Shown here piece by piece: positions 1-6,634 of a DNA stretch of 21,999 nucleotides. Positions within the stretch are counted from its first letter, which is position 1; the number at the start of each line of letters is the position of its first letter. The notes beneath the pieces were generated by a model, which saw only the letters and a list, made by a program, of their open reading frames with translations, made no database searches and had not been told where the DNA came from. The DNA comes from Pseudomonadota bacterium. GTDB lineage: Bacteria; Pseudomonadota; Alphaproteobacteria; Rs-D84. The position numbers were made by a program, and so were the translations under genes. The stretch spans positions 1 to 21,999 of the forward strand of contig JAUNMD010000007.1 in assembly GCA_030531915.1 (NCBI GenBank), read 5' to 3'.

Positions 1-3000
1 ATGTTGGGTAAACGTGTGGACTATTCCGGTCGTTCGGTTATTGTGTCTGGGCCATCACTGAAATTGCATCAGGTTGGTTTGCCAAAGACAATGGCACTGG
101 AATTGTTCAAACCATTCGTTTATGCACGTCTGTTGGCGGGTGATTATGCAAACACATTGAAAACCGCGCGCAAGATGGTTGAAAACGGTGAAGATGTCGT
201 TTGGGAAATCTTGGAAAAGGTTATTTACCAACACCCAGTTCTGTTGAACCGTGCGCCATCATTGCACCGTTTGTCACTGTTGGCATTTGAACCAGTTTTG
301 ATTGAAGGCAAGGCAATTCGTCTGCACCCACTGGTCTGCAAGGGCTTTAACGCTGACTTCGACGGTGACCAGATGTCCGTGCACGTTCCAATTTCATTGG
401 AAGCACAACTGGAAGCGCGCACATTGATGCTGTCATCTAACAACGTTTTGTCACCTGCGAACGGTGAACCAATGATTGTACCGGCCCAGGACATGGTTTT
501 GGGTGTGTACTATATCTCGTTGATTGATGGCGAACACACAGATAAATCACCACGTTTTGCAAACATGGACGAAGTGAAAATGGCGTTGGAAAATCATTCC
601 ATCACATTGCACACACCAATCGTTGCACGTATCAATGGCAAGATTTATAAAACAACAGCCGGCCGTATGATTTTGGGCGAACTGTTGCCAAAATCTGAAA
701 AGATGCCATTTGATTTGGTGAACAAGGTTATGCCAGTAAAAGAAATCAAGGCACTCTTGGCGACAACATACGAACGTTGCGGCGACAAGGCGATGATTAA
801 ACTGGCCGACGATTTGAAGAATACCGGCTTTGAACAGGCGGCACGCAGTGGTATTTCCATCGGGTTTGATGATATTATCATTCCAGAAGAAAAGAAGACC
901 ATGATTGCCGACGCTGAAAAGGCGGCCGAAGAAATTGAATCACAGTATCAGAACGGTTTGCTGTCTGGCGGTGAACGTCACAACAAACTGATTGACCTGT
1001 GGCAGAAAACAACCGATAAACTGGGTGATTTGGCGTATGCCGCACTGGGCAAGACAACGGGCGAAAATTGGAACTCGGTTCTGATGATGGCTCTGTCTGG
1101 CGCGCGTGGTTCAAAACGTCAGATTCAGCAGTTGGCGGGTATGCGTGGTATGATGCAGAAGCCAGACGGTTCTATTATCGAAGTTCCTATTATTTCGAAC
1201 TTTAAGGAAGGTCTGACCATGTCTGAATACTTTACGTCCACCCACGGTGCGCGTAAAGGTATGTCGGATACCGCGTTGAAAACCGCTGACGCTGGTTACT
1301 TGACCCGTCGTCTGGTTGAATTGGCCCAGAATACTGTTATTACAGAACACGATTGCGGTACGACAGAATACATCACAGCAAAACCAGTATATCAGGGGTC
1401 AACCTTGTCGGTTGCGCTGGGCGACGTTGTTCTGGGACGTACGGCGGCACACGACATCATTCACCCAATTACCAAGGAAGTTATCGTTCCTGCCGGTGAA
1501 TTGATTACCAAGACCGCTGCAAAACAAATCAATGAATCAGGCCTGCCATCTGTTGATGTGCGCAGTGTTCTGACATGTTGCAGTGACGGTCTGTGTGCAA
1601 AATGCTATGGTATGGATTTGTCGCGTAATGCGCTGGTTCATGTCGGCGAAGCGGTCGGCGTTATCGCTGGTCAATCCATTGGTGAACCTGGTACACAGTT
1701 GACGTTGCGTACCTTCCACATCGGTGGTGTTGCGGCCGGTGGTGCAGAAAGCCACTTTATCGAAGTCCCAGTTGCTGGTACAATCAAACTGACGGGTGTG
1801 AACACAATTAAAAACACCGCGGGTCGTGTGGTTGTCCTGTCGCGTAATGGCGAATTGGCGGTTGTTGATGCCAAGGGCGAAACATTGTTCTCGTGCGCAT
1901 TGCCATATGCCGCTATGTTGATTGTCAACGATGGCGACGCGGTTGAAAAGGGCGCAAAGGTTGCCGAATGGGATCCATATTCGAACACAATCATCGCTGA
2001 AAAAGACGGTATCGTCAGCTTTAATGACTTGGTCGAAAACGTATCGTACCAAGAAGAAGTTGATTCTATGACCGGTATCGTTTCGCGCAAGGTTATCAAC
2101 TGGAAAGCCAACACGAAAAAGGCATTGCAACCAGCAATCCGCTTGGTTGATGCAAACGGCAATGTAATTTCGTTGGGTGGTAAAAAGATTGCAGAATACA
2201 TGCTGCCTATGTATTCGGTGCTGAACGTTTCGAACGGTGCATCAGTTGTGGCTGGTGATATTCTGGCACGTATTCCAGTTCAGGCGAAAAAGACAGGCGA
2301 TATTACCGGCGGTCTGCCACGCGTCAATGAATTGTTGGAAGTGCGCCGTCCTGCAAACCCAGCATTGCTGGCGGAAATCGATGGTACGGTTGAATTGGAA
2401 GATGCAAAATCCAAAATCATCATTCGTATCGATCCCGAAGATGGCACAGCCCCAGTTGAATACGCCGTGCCAAAGGGTACAAATCTGATGGTGCGTAGCG
2501 GTGACGTTGTGCGCAAGGCCGATAAACTGGTCGACGGCGATCCAGTGCCACAGGATATTTTGCGTATCTTGGGCCAGAAAGCGTTGGCGACATTTATGGT
2601 CGAACAGATTCAGCAGGTTTACCGCTTGCAGGGTGTGGTCATCAACGACAAGCACATTGAAATTTTGATTCGCGAAATGACACGCCGTGTTGAAATCACA
2701 AACCCAGGTGACACCGGATTCTTGATGGGTCAGGTTGTTGACCGCGTTGATTTCGAAGAAGAAAACGCCCGCGTTGCCCACGATGGCGGCAAAGTGGCCG
2801 AGGCCTCTCAGGTCTTGGTTGGTTTGACCCGTGCGTCGTTGACATCACGTTCATTTATCTCGAACGCATCGTTCCAACAGACAACCAAGGTATTGGTTGA
2901 CGCTGCAATCAGCGGTGCAACAGATAAATTGGTCGGTATCAATGAAAACTTGATTGTCGGCCGTCTGATTCCAATCGGCACTGGTGCGTACGTACGTCGC

Positions 3001-3084
3001 GTCCGCGAAATTGCCAAGGAAGAAGAACGCGAAGAGCGTTTGGCCCGCGAAGGCAATACCCAGCAACAGTTGTTGGATATCTAA
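1..3084 (+). CDS. rpoC: DNA-directed RNA polymerase subunit beta' (5'-truncated by window edge)
   Basis: This is the C-terminal part of the RNA polymerase beta' subunit, which carries the catalytic Mg-binding loop. The universal motif NADFDGDQM lies at residues 117-125, with the metal-ligand aspartates at 119, 121 and 123. Against E. coli beta' (about 1407 residues) this places the first visible residue near position 342, so roughly 340 N-terminal residues lie outside the window and the ATG at position 1 is an internal methionine. The second zinc site is recognisable: a cysteine at residue 452 and a cluster at 526/532/535 (CSDGLCAKCYG-like). The GQSIGEPGTQLTLRTFH trigger-loop/bridge region and the C-terminal segment up to LLDI are intact. 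It would normally follow rpoB. It ends in TAA with no T-rich terminator directly behind it, so transcription may continue into the next gene. Identification is certain. Confidence 0.98.
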   Translation: MLGKRVDYSGRSVIVSGPSLKLHQVGLPKTMALELFKPFVYARLLAGDYANTLKTARKMVENGEDVVWEILEKVIYQHPVLLNRAPSLHRLSLLAFEPVLIEGKAIRLHPLVCKGFNADFDGDQMSVHVPISLEAQLEARTLMLSSNNVLSPANGEPMIVPAQDMVLGVYYISLIDGEHTDKSPRFANMDEVKMALENHSITLHTPIVARINGKIYKTTAGRMILGELLPKSEKMPFDLVNKVMPVKEIKALLATTYERCGDKAMIKLADDLKNTGFEQAARSGISIGFDDIIIPEEKKTMIADAEKAAEEIESQYQNGLLSGGERHNKLIDLWQKTTDKLGDLAYAALGKTTGENWNSVLMMALSGARGSKRQIQQLAGMRGMMQKPDGSIIEVPIISNFKEGLTMSEYFTSTHGARKGMSDTALKTADAGYLTRRLVELAQNTVITEHDCGTTEYITAKPVYQGSTLSVALGDVVLGRTAAHDIIHPITKEVIVPAGELITKTAAKQINESGLPSVDVRSVLTCCSDGLCAKCYGMDLSRNALVHVGEAVGVIAGQSIGEPGTQLTLRTFHIGGVAAGGAESHFIEVPVAGTIKLTGVNTIKNTAGRVVVLSRNGELAVVDAKGETLFSCALPYAAMLIVNDGDAVEKGAKVAEWDPYSNTIIAEKDGIVSFNDLVENVSYQEEVDSMTGIVSRKVINWKANTKKALQPAIRLVDANGNVISLGGKKIAEYMLPMYSVLNVSNGASVVAGDILARIPVQAKKTGDITGGLPRVNELLEVRRPANPALLAEIDGTVELEDAKSKIIIRIDPEDGTAPVEYAVPKGTNLMVRSGDVVRKADKLVDGDPVPQDILRILGQKALATFMVEQIQQVYRLQGVVINDKHIEILIREMTRRVEITNPGDTGFLMGQVVDRVDFEEENARVAHDGGKVAEASQVLVGLTRASLTSRSFISNASFQQTTKVLVDAAISGATDKLVGINENLIVGRLIPIGTGAYVRRVREIAKEEEREERLAREGNTQQQLLDI

Positions 3085-3102
3085 ATGGGAAAAACAGGCA
3101 AT

Positions 3103-3120
3103 GGGGCGCGCATGCGCCCC
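3103..3120 (+). other. GC-rich hairpin just after rpoC, without a T tract
   Basis: GGGGCGC and GCGCCCC form a perfect 7-bp stem around a GCAT loop, 18 nt after the rpoC stop codon. The core resembles the GGGGC/GCCCC stems of this window's intrinsic terminators, but no T run follows. It is therefore not a canonical intrinsic terminator; it might be an RNA 3'-end stabiliser or a pause site. Confidence 0.5.
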
Positions 3121-3135
3121 GTTGCAACCAATGCA

Positions 3136-3534
3136 ATGACAGAAATACCCGCAATCTTTTGTGATATTGATGGCGTTGTGAATAAGAAGTTCGCAATCGC
3201 CAACTATGACCGTTTTGGTGAACCGAATGAAAATATGATACGCATTCTGGAAACACTGGGGCGCGATTTCACGATTGTGTTTATTACCGGTCGTTGGGCC
3301 ATGGGTCAGGACAAGGTTCAGCGTCATATTGATGCCTTGCTGCCAAATATTAAAAAACGTGTTTTCTGCAAGCCGCATGACTATGCAGGCACAACCGCAG
3401 AGTTCAAATTGGCAACGATTGTCGCATTGGAAAAACAGGGATACAAATTCTATATGGGCTTGGACGATCACAGTGCGGTTATCGGTCTGATGCACAACCA
3501 TGGTATGTTTGTCGCCCAGGTAATATCGGATTAA
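3136..3534 (+). CDS. Small HAD-superfamily hydrolase-like protein
   Basis: Using the ATG at 3136, this is a 132-residue protein with the four HAD motifs in order: motif I DIDGVV with nucleophile and acid aspartates at residues 10 and 12; motif II FITGR with Thr51; the motif III lysine at about residue 91; and the motif IV acidic pair at 110-111 (GLDDHS). It has no room for a cap domain, like small phosphatases of the KDO8P-phosphatase/polynucleotide-phosphatase size class. The substrate cannot be told from the sequence. An in-frame ATG at 3085 abuts the rpoC stop codon and would add 17 residues, but that extension runs through a GC hairpin and is not needed for the fold. Neither start has a convincing ribosome-binding site, so coupling to rpoC translation is possible. 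It is followed by rpmF. Confidence 0.8.
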   Translation: MTEIPAIFCDIDGVVNKKFAIANYDRFGEPNENMIRILETLGRDFTIVFITGRWAMGQDKVQRHIDALLPNIKKRVFCKPHDYAGTTAEFKLATIVALEKQGYKFYMGLDDHSAVIGLMHNHGMFVAQVISD

Positions 3535-3542
3535 AGTTTTCC

Positions 3543-3570
3543 TTGCATTTGCACAGGATTTTTATAGAAT
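3543..3570 (+). promoter_or_regulatory. Possible sigma70-type promoter for rpmF
   Basis: TTGCAT at 3543-3548 and TAGAAT at 3565-3570 (5 of 6 matches to TATAAT) are separated by 16 bp, about 30 bp before the rpmF start codon. The -35 box is weak, so this is a tentative call. Confidence 0.4.
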
Positions 3571-3600
3571 ATCAAACTGTAAATTAAAAAGGATAGTAAA

Positions 3601-3750
3601 ATGGCAACGCCAAAAAGCAAAACAAGTAAAGCACGCACAGCACAACGTCGTTCTCACGATGCACTGTCTATCATGCCATGCACAGTATGCAAGGCCTGTG
3701 GTGAAAAGAAACGTCCGCATCACGTTTGTCCTGCATGCGGCGCAAAATAA
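3601..3750 (+). CDS. rpmF: 50S ribosomal protein L32
   Basis: This 49-residue protein begins MATPKSKTSKARTAQRRSHD, the typical L32 N-terminus (AVPK.K.S..R...RR.H). It ends in a zinc-ribbon pattern with CxxC at residues 30-33 and CxxC at 43-46, plus an extra cysteine at 27. L32 is a small zinc-binding component of the large ribosomal subunit near the peptidyl-transferase exit region. An AAGGA ribosome-binding site lies at about 3589-3593. The pairing with plsX immediately downstream is a widely conserved bacterial arrangement linking ribosome and phospholipid synthesis genes. Here a terminator-like hairpin separates the two. Confidence 0.95.
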   Translation: MATPKSKTSKARTAQRRSHDALSIMPCTVCKACGEKKRPHHVCPACGAK

Positions 3751-3770
3751 TTTCAACCAAGGAATTATAG

Positions 3771-3810
3771 AAAGGCAGATTTGGCGCATCGCGTGCATAT
3801 CTGCTTTTTT
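3771..3810 (+). terminator. Terminator/attenuator-like hairpin between rpmF and plsX
   Basis: AAAGGCAGAT (3771-3780) pairs with ATCTGCTTTT (3799-3808) to give a 10-bp stem with one G·T pair. The 18-nt loop can form a small inner stem. The 3' arm runs into TTTTTT (3805-3810). It ends 12 nt before the plsX ATG, so it probably limits read-through from rpmF into plsX. Confidence 0.65.
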
Positions 3811-3822
3811 ATTGTAAAAAAT

Positions 3823-4890
3823 ATGTCAGACAAGAAAATCATTTCTGTTGATGCAATGGGTGGTGACAAAGGGCCCAAGGCCGTCTTGGGCGGTATGAAC
3901 CAGTTCTTGTATCAAAATGGCGAAGGCAAGGTGTTCTTTCGCCTGTTTGGAAACGAGGCATTATTGCGTCGTATGTTGGCGAAATACCCACGCGTCGCGC
4001 GTAATTGCGATGTCATTGATGCACCAAATGTAATTCGTGGCACGGACAAGGTTCGCGATGTCATTCGTCATGCACAGGACACGTCCATGTACATGGCAAT
4101 CAAGGATGTCCGCGAAGGGAAATCTGCCGCGGTGGTCAGCGCGGGTAACACCGGTATATTTATGTCGCTGTCCAAATTGATGCTGAAAACAACGGCGGGT
4201 ATCGCGCGTCCGGCAATTACAACAATGTTGCCATCGGGTGGTGGTGATTCCCGCGTGGTGGTTTTGGACTTGGGCGCAAATGTCCAGTGCGACGAAACAA
4301 TCCTGTTTGATTTCTCGGTCTTGGGTACAGTTTATGCAGAGGTTATCGGTAAAATGCCGCGCCCCAGATTGGGTGTCTTGAATATCGGTGCCGAAGAAAC
4401 CAAGGGGAATGACACACTGGTTCATTTGAACCATGTCTTGACCGAACACAAGGATGAATTGCCATACGAATACATCGGTTTTGTGGAGGGGAACGACATC
4501 AGCGGTGGTCATGTTCAGGTTGTTGTTACCGACGGATTTACCGGCAATATCGTTTTGAAAACGGTCGAGGGGACAGCCAAACTGATTAAACGCGTGTTGG
4601 TTGATAACCTGAAAAAATCTATTCTGGCAATGGTCGGCGCGTTTTTCTTGGTGCACGTGTTCAAACGCTTGAAGCACAAGATTGACCCACGTTCGTATGC
4701 GGGCGCGGTGTTCTTGGGCCTGCAAGGGTTCGCGGTCAAGACCCACGGTAACAGTGATGCGCTGGCATTTGCGAACGCACTGAAATACGCAACGGATTTA
4801 ACGAATGCGAATCTGAATGATTTGATTGCCCAGCGGGCCGCATCGGTTTCCAAAATCCGTGACGAGTTCAAGATAGAAGCAGAACAATAA
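3823..4890 (+). CDS. plsX: Phosphate acyltransferase PlsX
   Basis: PlsX converts acyl-ACP and inorganic phosphate into acyl-phosphate, the acyl donor for PlsY in the first step of phosphatidic acid synthesis. It acts as a peripheral protein at the inner membrane. The N-terminus ISVDAMGGDKGPKAVL, the AGNTG segment, the DLGANV-like motif, GFVEGNDI and DGFTGNIVLKTVEG are family hallmarks. I place the start at the ATG at 3823, giving 355 residues, a normal PlsX length. The in-frame TTG at 3781 lies inside the upstream terminator hairpin and adds an unrelated tail. No Shine-Dalgarno sequence is visible before the ATG because the terminator T tract and an A-rich stretch occupy that position. fabH, which often follows plsX, is absent; a strong terminator and a repeat block come next. 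Confidence 0.95.
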   Translation: MSDKKIISVDAMGGDKGPKAVLGGMNQFLYQNGEGKVFFRLFGNEALLRRMLAKYPRVARNCDVIDAPNVIRGTDKVRDVIRHAQDTSMYMAIKDVREGKSAAVVSAGNTGIFMSLSKLMLKTTAGIARPAITTMLPSGGGDSRVVVLDLGANVQCDETILFDFSVLGTVYAEVIGKMPRPRLGVLNIGAEETKGNDTLVHLNHVLTEHKDELPYEYIGFVEGNDISGGHVQVVVTDGFTGNIVLKTVEGTAKLIKRVLVDNLKKSILAMVGAFFLVHVFKRLKHKIDPRSYAGAVFLGLQGFAVKTHGNSDALAFANALKYATDLTNANLNDLIAQRAASVSKIRDEFKIEAEQ

Positions 4891-4920
4891 AAAAAACGGG
4901 GCATCGCCCCGTTTTTTATT
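4891..4920 (+). terminator. Intrinsic terminator of plsX
   Basis: An A6 tract, CGGGGC, a short loop, GCCCCG and T6ATT form a strong, almost symmetrical hairpin directly after the plsX TAA. Two near-identical copies end the genes at 10502 and 20929. Confidence 0.9.
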
Positions 4921-4967
4921 AGTGACAAAGTGAATAAGTGATAGAGTGATAAAGTTTTAGAATAAAG
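4921..4967 (+). repeat. AGTGANNN octamer array, copy 1
   Basis: This 47-bp stretch reads as consecutive 8-bp units beginning AGTGA (AGTGACAA, AGTGAATA, AGTGATAG, AGTGATAA) and ends GTTTTAGAATAAAG. It begins at the base after the plsX terminator. Homologous 47-bp blocks lie at 6471 and 10531, each also directly behind a terminator. Confidence 0.75.
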
Positions 4968-4980
4968 TCCCAAAAGCACT

Positions 4981-5166
4981 GTCATTCCGTGGCTTGACCA
5001 CGGAATCTAGGTAAATAGAGCTGCGCCATCCGGCGCACTTTATTATTTCTACTGGATTGCCACGCGTCGCTGCGCTTGCTCGCAATGACAGAGATTCTAG
5101 TACCCTTGTCATTGCGAGTGTAACGAAGCAATCCAGTGAATGATGCCGCGCCATCCGGCGCACAAA
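4981..5166. repeat. Modular intergenic repeat, long form, copy A
   Basis: The order of modules is as follows. First, a GTCATTCCGTGG/CCACGGAATC hairpin followed by TAGGTAAATAGA (4981-5019). Second, the palindrome TGCGCC-ATCC-GGCGCA (5022-5037). Third, ACTGGATTGC...GCAATGACA (5051-5090), which is the inverted copy of GTCATTGCGAG...GCAATCCAGTGAAT (5108-5141). Fourth, another GCGCC-ATCC-GGCGC palindrome (5148-5161). The two inverted arms could form a large cruciform around GAGATTCTAG. The same modules in the same order occur at 10591-10850; shorter versions lie at 6532 and 20975. No transposase is encoded. GTCATTGCGAG...GGCAATCCAG-type repeats resemble short dispersed repeats I recall from Rickettsiales and other bacteria. 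This repeat block and adjoining terminators fill the gap between plsX and mraZ. Confidence 0.8.
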
Positions 5167-5178
5167 ATTTGAACTTTG

Positions 5179-5203
5179 AAAAACGCCCCAATGGGGCGTT
5201 TTT
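5179..5203 (-). terminator. Intrinsic terminator of mraZ (bidirectional shape)
   Basis: A5-CGCCCC-AAT-GGGGCG-T5 forms a 6-bp GC stem flanked by A and T tracts, so it can act on either strand. The mraZ stop codon (5202-5204) overlaps its edge. Confidence 0.85.
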
Positions 5204-5651
5204 ATTCGCAAATCTTCAAATTCGGGCGGGCGGCGCGCAGGTTGTTCAGCGATTGTGCCTGTGCGGCGCGGAATGCGTCCGGATTCCATATCTGAAAACT
5301 GTTGCCACGACCAACAAAAACGGCGCGGTCTGTGATACCGGCGTGTTGTAATAAATCGGCGGGAATAACAATGCGGCCCGTTACATCAAATGCCAATGGG
5401 CGCGCGTCCGCAAACAGCATCGCCGACAAATCGTCCAACGCGTCATCAAAAACACCCATCTTGTCCGTTGCCGACGCCAACTGTTCCATACGGGACATGG
5501 ACAGCCCCTCTATACAATTATGGGTAAAAGAACGATATAAAACAACGCCCGCAAATTTTTCATTGGACACCGAAGACCGGAAAGAGGCCGGTACTGAAAT
5601 ACGCCCCTTGGTATCCAAACGATTTTCATAAGATGAGAGAAACAATGACAT
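5202..5651 (-). CDS. mraZ: Transcriptional regulator MraZ
   Basis: MraZ is a ring-forming DNA-binding protein of the AbrB-like double-psi fold that represses its own promoter and usually the division and cell-wall (dcw) cluster. The two diagnostic motifs are present: DTKGR at residues 13-17 (followed by ISVPASFR) and DVTGR at 89-93 (followed by IVIPADL), giving two tandem SpoVT-AbrB-like repeats. I place the start at the ATG at 5651 (149 residues, a usual length). An in-frame upstream start at 5741 lies beyond the predicted -10 and -35 boxes and is therefore unlikely to be in the mRNA. Unusually, no mraW/rsmH or ftsL follows; the gene ends in its own terminator, so here MraZ is separated from the dcw cluster. 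Confidence 0.95.
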   Translation of the reverse strand: MSLFLSSYENRLDTKGRISVPASFRSSVSNEKFAGVVLYRSFTHNCIEGLSMSRMEQLASATDKMGVFDDALDDLSAMLFADARPLAFDVTGRIVIPADLLQHAGITDRAVFVGRGNSFQIWNPDAFRAAQAQSLNNLRAARPNLKICE

Positions 5652-5706
5652 TTTCAGGTCTTTGTTTGTTAGGTGTATTCGCCGTTCCCTTTCCGTCTTC
5701 ACACGG

Positions 5707-5735
5707 AATGTAGCACGGGGATTTTTGGTTGTCAA
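5707..5735 (-). promoter_or_regulatory. Sigma70-type promoter of mraZ
   Basis: On the minus strand a perfect -35 TTGACA (5730-5735) is followed after 17 bp by -10 TACATT (5707-5712). The transcript would start near 5700, leaving about a 48-nt leader before the ATG at 5651. Confidence 0.75.
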
Positions 5736-5750
5736 TGACAATTTATAATT

Positions 5751-5770
5751 ATTTTATGGGATTTTATGGT
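5751..5770. repeat. 10-bp tandem repeat upstream of the mraZ promoter, candidate MraZ operator
   Basis: ATTTTATGGG is followed immediately by ATTTTATGGT. This gives TGGGA and TGGTC cores 10 bp apart, about 16 bp upstream of the mraZ -35 box. E. coli MraZ binds TGGG-type direct repeats with a 10-bp period near its own promoter. Here only two cores are seen and they read on the opposite strand, so the operator role is an inference. Confidence 0.35.
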
Positions 5771-5826
5771 CTGGAAAGTAAAATCAAACTTTTTTCAAAT
5801 AAAATTAAAATAAATGAATTTTCCCC

Positions 5827-5856
5827 TTGACCTGCGATTCGTTTTTGTTCTAAGAT
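5827..5856 (+). promoter_or_regulatory. Sigma70-type promoter of the 6031 gene
   Basis: TTGACC (5827-5832) and TAAGAT (5851-5856) are 18 bp apart on the plus strand. Transcription would start near 5863, leaving an untranslated leader of about 168 nt. Apart from the mraZ and 6031 promoters, the leader structures and a short direct repeat, I see nothing else in the 5652-6030 gap. Confidence 0.6.
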
Positions 5857-5891
5857 GTTTGTATAGACAAGGAGAAAAGGTTTCGAAAATC

Positions 5892-5923
5892 CCAGAAAAC
5901 CGCCAAAAACCGGATTTCTGGCG
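5892..5923 (+). promoter_or_regulatory. Leader RNA hairpin upstream of the 6031 gene
   Basis: CCAGAAA (5892-5898) plus CCG (5900-5902) pair with CGG (5911-5913) plus TTTCTGG (5915-5921), with one A·A mismatch and an 8-nt loop. An alternative stem, CGCCA (5901-5905) with TGGCG (5919-5923), shares bases with it, so the two are mutually exclusive. No known riboswitch class was recognised. Confidence 0.45.
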
Positions 5924-5959
5924 AAAACAAAAAACAAATGAAAATTTAATTGGCAAAAA

Positions 5960-5980
5960 TGTAAATACGTGTGTAAATAC
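5960..5980 (+). repeat. Direct repeat TGTAAATAC (two copies) in the 6031 leader
   Basis: TGTAAATAC at 5960-5968 recurs at 5972-5980 with a GTG spacer, a 12-bp period. It may be a protein-binding or RNA element, but no function can be assigned. Confidence 0.5.
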
Positions 5981-6030
5981 ATTCCAAGATTAGATTTTCG
6001 ACAAACCCAAAGCGAAAGGAGGGCCCCGCA

Positions 6031-6366
6031 ATGCCAAAAAATATAAAAGAAATTATGATTGCCTTGAACAAAGTTTTAACAACAACAGTTTGGGTGAACG
6101 AAGATCGCCAGATTATATCGCTGGCCGACGAATTGAAAATCGGTCACAACAATGCGCCACGCAGTATCGAAGATTTGCCACGTGCGTCATTGGTTGGTGC
6201 GTATGTTTCATTGCAAATTCGTACAGATAATTTCGAAGTAGCCGCTGAAAGCATGGACACAAAGACATTGGCATTGCGTGTCAAAGGCATGGTCTTTGCC
6301 GAAGCGAAAAAGATTATGGACGCCGCCGATATCGAAGAAAAGTCGTCTGTTGCGCGCGCTGCATAA
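6031..6366 (+). CDS. Orphan 111-residue protein of unknown function
   Basis: I do not recognise this family. The ATG at 6031 has one of the best ribosome-binding sites in the window (AAAGGAGGG at 6015-6023, 7-nt spacing), a sigma70-like promoter at 5827-5856 and a terminator at 6437-6470. It is therefore almost certainly an expressed single-gene unit. The predicted protein is soluble, with no signal peptide or membrane segment and no cysteine or histidine cluster. It starts MPKNIKEIMIALNKVLTTTV, has a central stretch including LPRASLVGAYVSLQIRTDNF, and ends with an alanine- and glutamate-rich, probably helical region (FAEAKKIMDAADIEEKSS). The long structured leader and strong translation signals suggest an abundant or regulated small protein. 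A regulatory or nucleic-acid-associated role is possible but not shown. Confidence 0.8.
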   Translation: MPKNIKEIMIALNKVLTTTVWVNEDRQIISLADELKIGHNNAPRSIEDLPRASLVGAYVSLQIRTDNFEVAAESMDTKTLALRVKGMVFAEAKKIMDAADIEEKSSVARAA

Positions 6367-6367
6367 T

Positions 6368-6470
6368 GCGTGGGCAACCGCGGGTCTGAATCAAGGCGTC
6401 AAAACAGTTTCTGGGAATACCAGAAGGAAGGGAGTAGCCACCGTCGAGCAATCGCCGGTGGTTATTTTTT
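6368..6470 (+). terminator. Structured trailer and intrinsic terminator of the 6031 gene
   Basis: Three hairpins follow the stop codon: CGTGG-GCAA-CCGCG (a GNRA-type loop, about 6369-6382); TTCTGG-GAATA-CCAGAA (about 6409-6425); and GCCACCG (6437-6443) with CGGTGGT (6456-6462), which runs into T6 (6465-6470). The last is the intrinsic terminator. The segment GGAAGGGAGTAGCCACCG between them looks conserved-RNA-like, but I could not assign it to a known RNA. Confidence 0.65.
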
Positions 6471-6517
6471 AGTGATAAAGTTAGTAAGTGATACAGTGAT
6501 AAAGTTTAAGAATATAG
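6471..6517 (+). repeat. AGTGANNN octamer array, copy 2
   Basis: This 47-bp block matches the arrays at 4921 and 10531 at most positions (AGTGATAA, AGTTAGTA, AGTGATAC, AGTGATAA, then GTTTAAGAATATAG). It starts at the base after the terminator T tract, as the other two do. Confidence 0.75.
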
Positions 6518-6531
6518 AACTTAAAAACAAC

Positions 6532-6606
6532 GTCATTGCGGGCACAGCGTGGCAATCCAGTGAATAGACCCGCGCCATCGGCGCACAAAACTATTATCTA
6601 TTCTCT
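6532..6606. repeat. Modular intergenic repeat, short form, copy C
   Basis: GTCATTGCG...GGCAATCCAGTGAAT (6532-6564) is followed by the palindrome GCGCC-ATC-GGCGC (about 6572-6584) and then CTATTATCTATTCTCT, leading into a terminator. The last part and the terminator are shared with copy D at 20975, so the terminator seems to be part of the short form. Confidence 0.75.
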
Positions 6607-6634
6607 AAAAAAAACGCCCCAATGGGGCGTTTTT
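6607..6634 (-). terminator. Terminator of the phospholipase D gene (bidirectional shape)
   Basis: An A8 tract, CGCCCC-AAT-GGGGCG and T5 form a symmetric hairpin. It closes the minus-strand gene whose stop codon lies at 6633-6635. It is nearly identical to the hairpins at 5179 and 21051. Confidence 0.85.

Noticed and set aside
1537..2201. Long minus-strand frames within rpoC
   Set aside because: These are antisense shadows produced by the codon bias of rpoC, with no start signals or recognisable domains.
4957..5289. Reading frames through the plsX-mraZ repeat block
   Set aside because: They translate the repeat palindromes and terminators; similar peptides arise from the other repeat copies, so these are by-products of the repeat sequence.
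5764..5982. Minus-strand 72-codon reading frame in the gap before the 6031 gene
   Set aside because: It is very hydrophobic, has no ribosome-binding site, and lies across the predicted promoter and structured leader of the plus-strand gene.
6403..6450. SRP 4.5S RNA or yybP-ykoY riboswitch suggested by GGAAGGGAGTAGCC
   Set aside because: The GTCAGGTCC side of the SRP loop is missing, the flanking helices do not fit, and there is no downstream transporter gene or second conserved half for yybP-ykoY.
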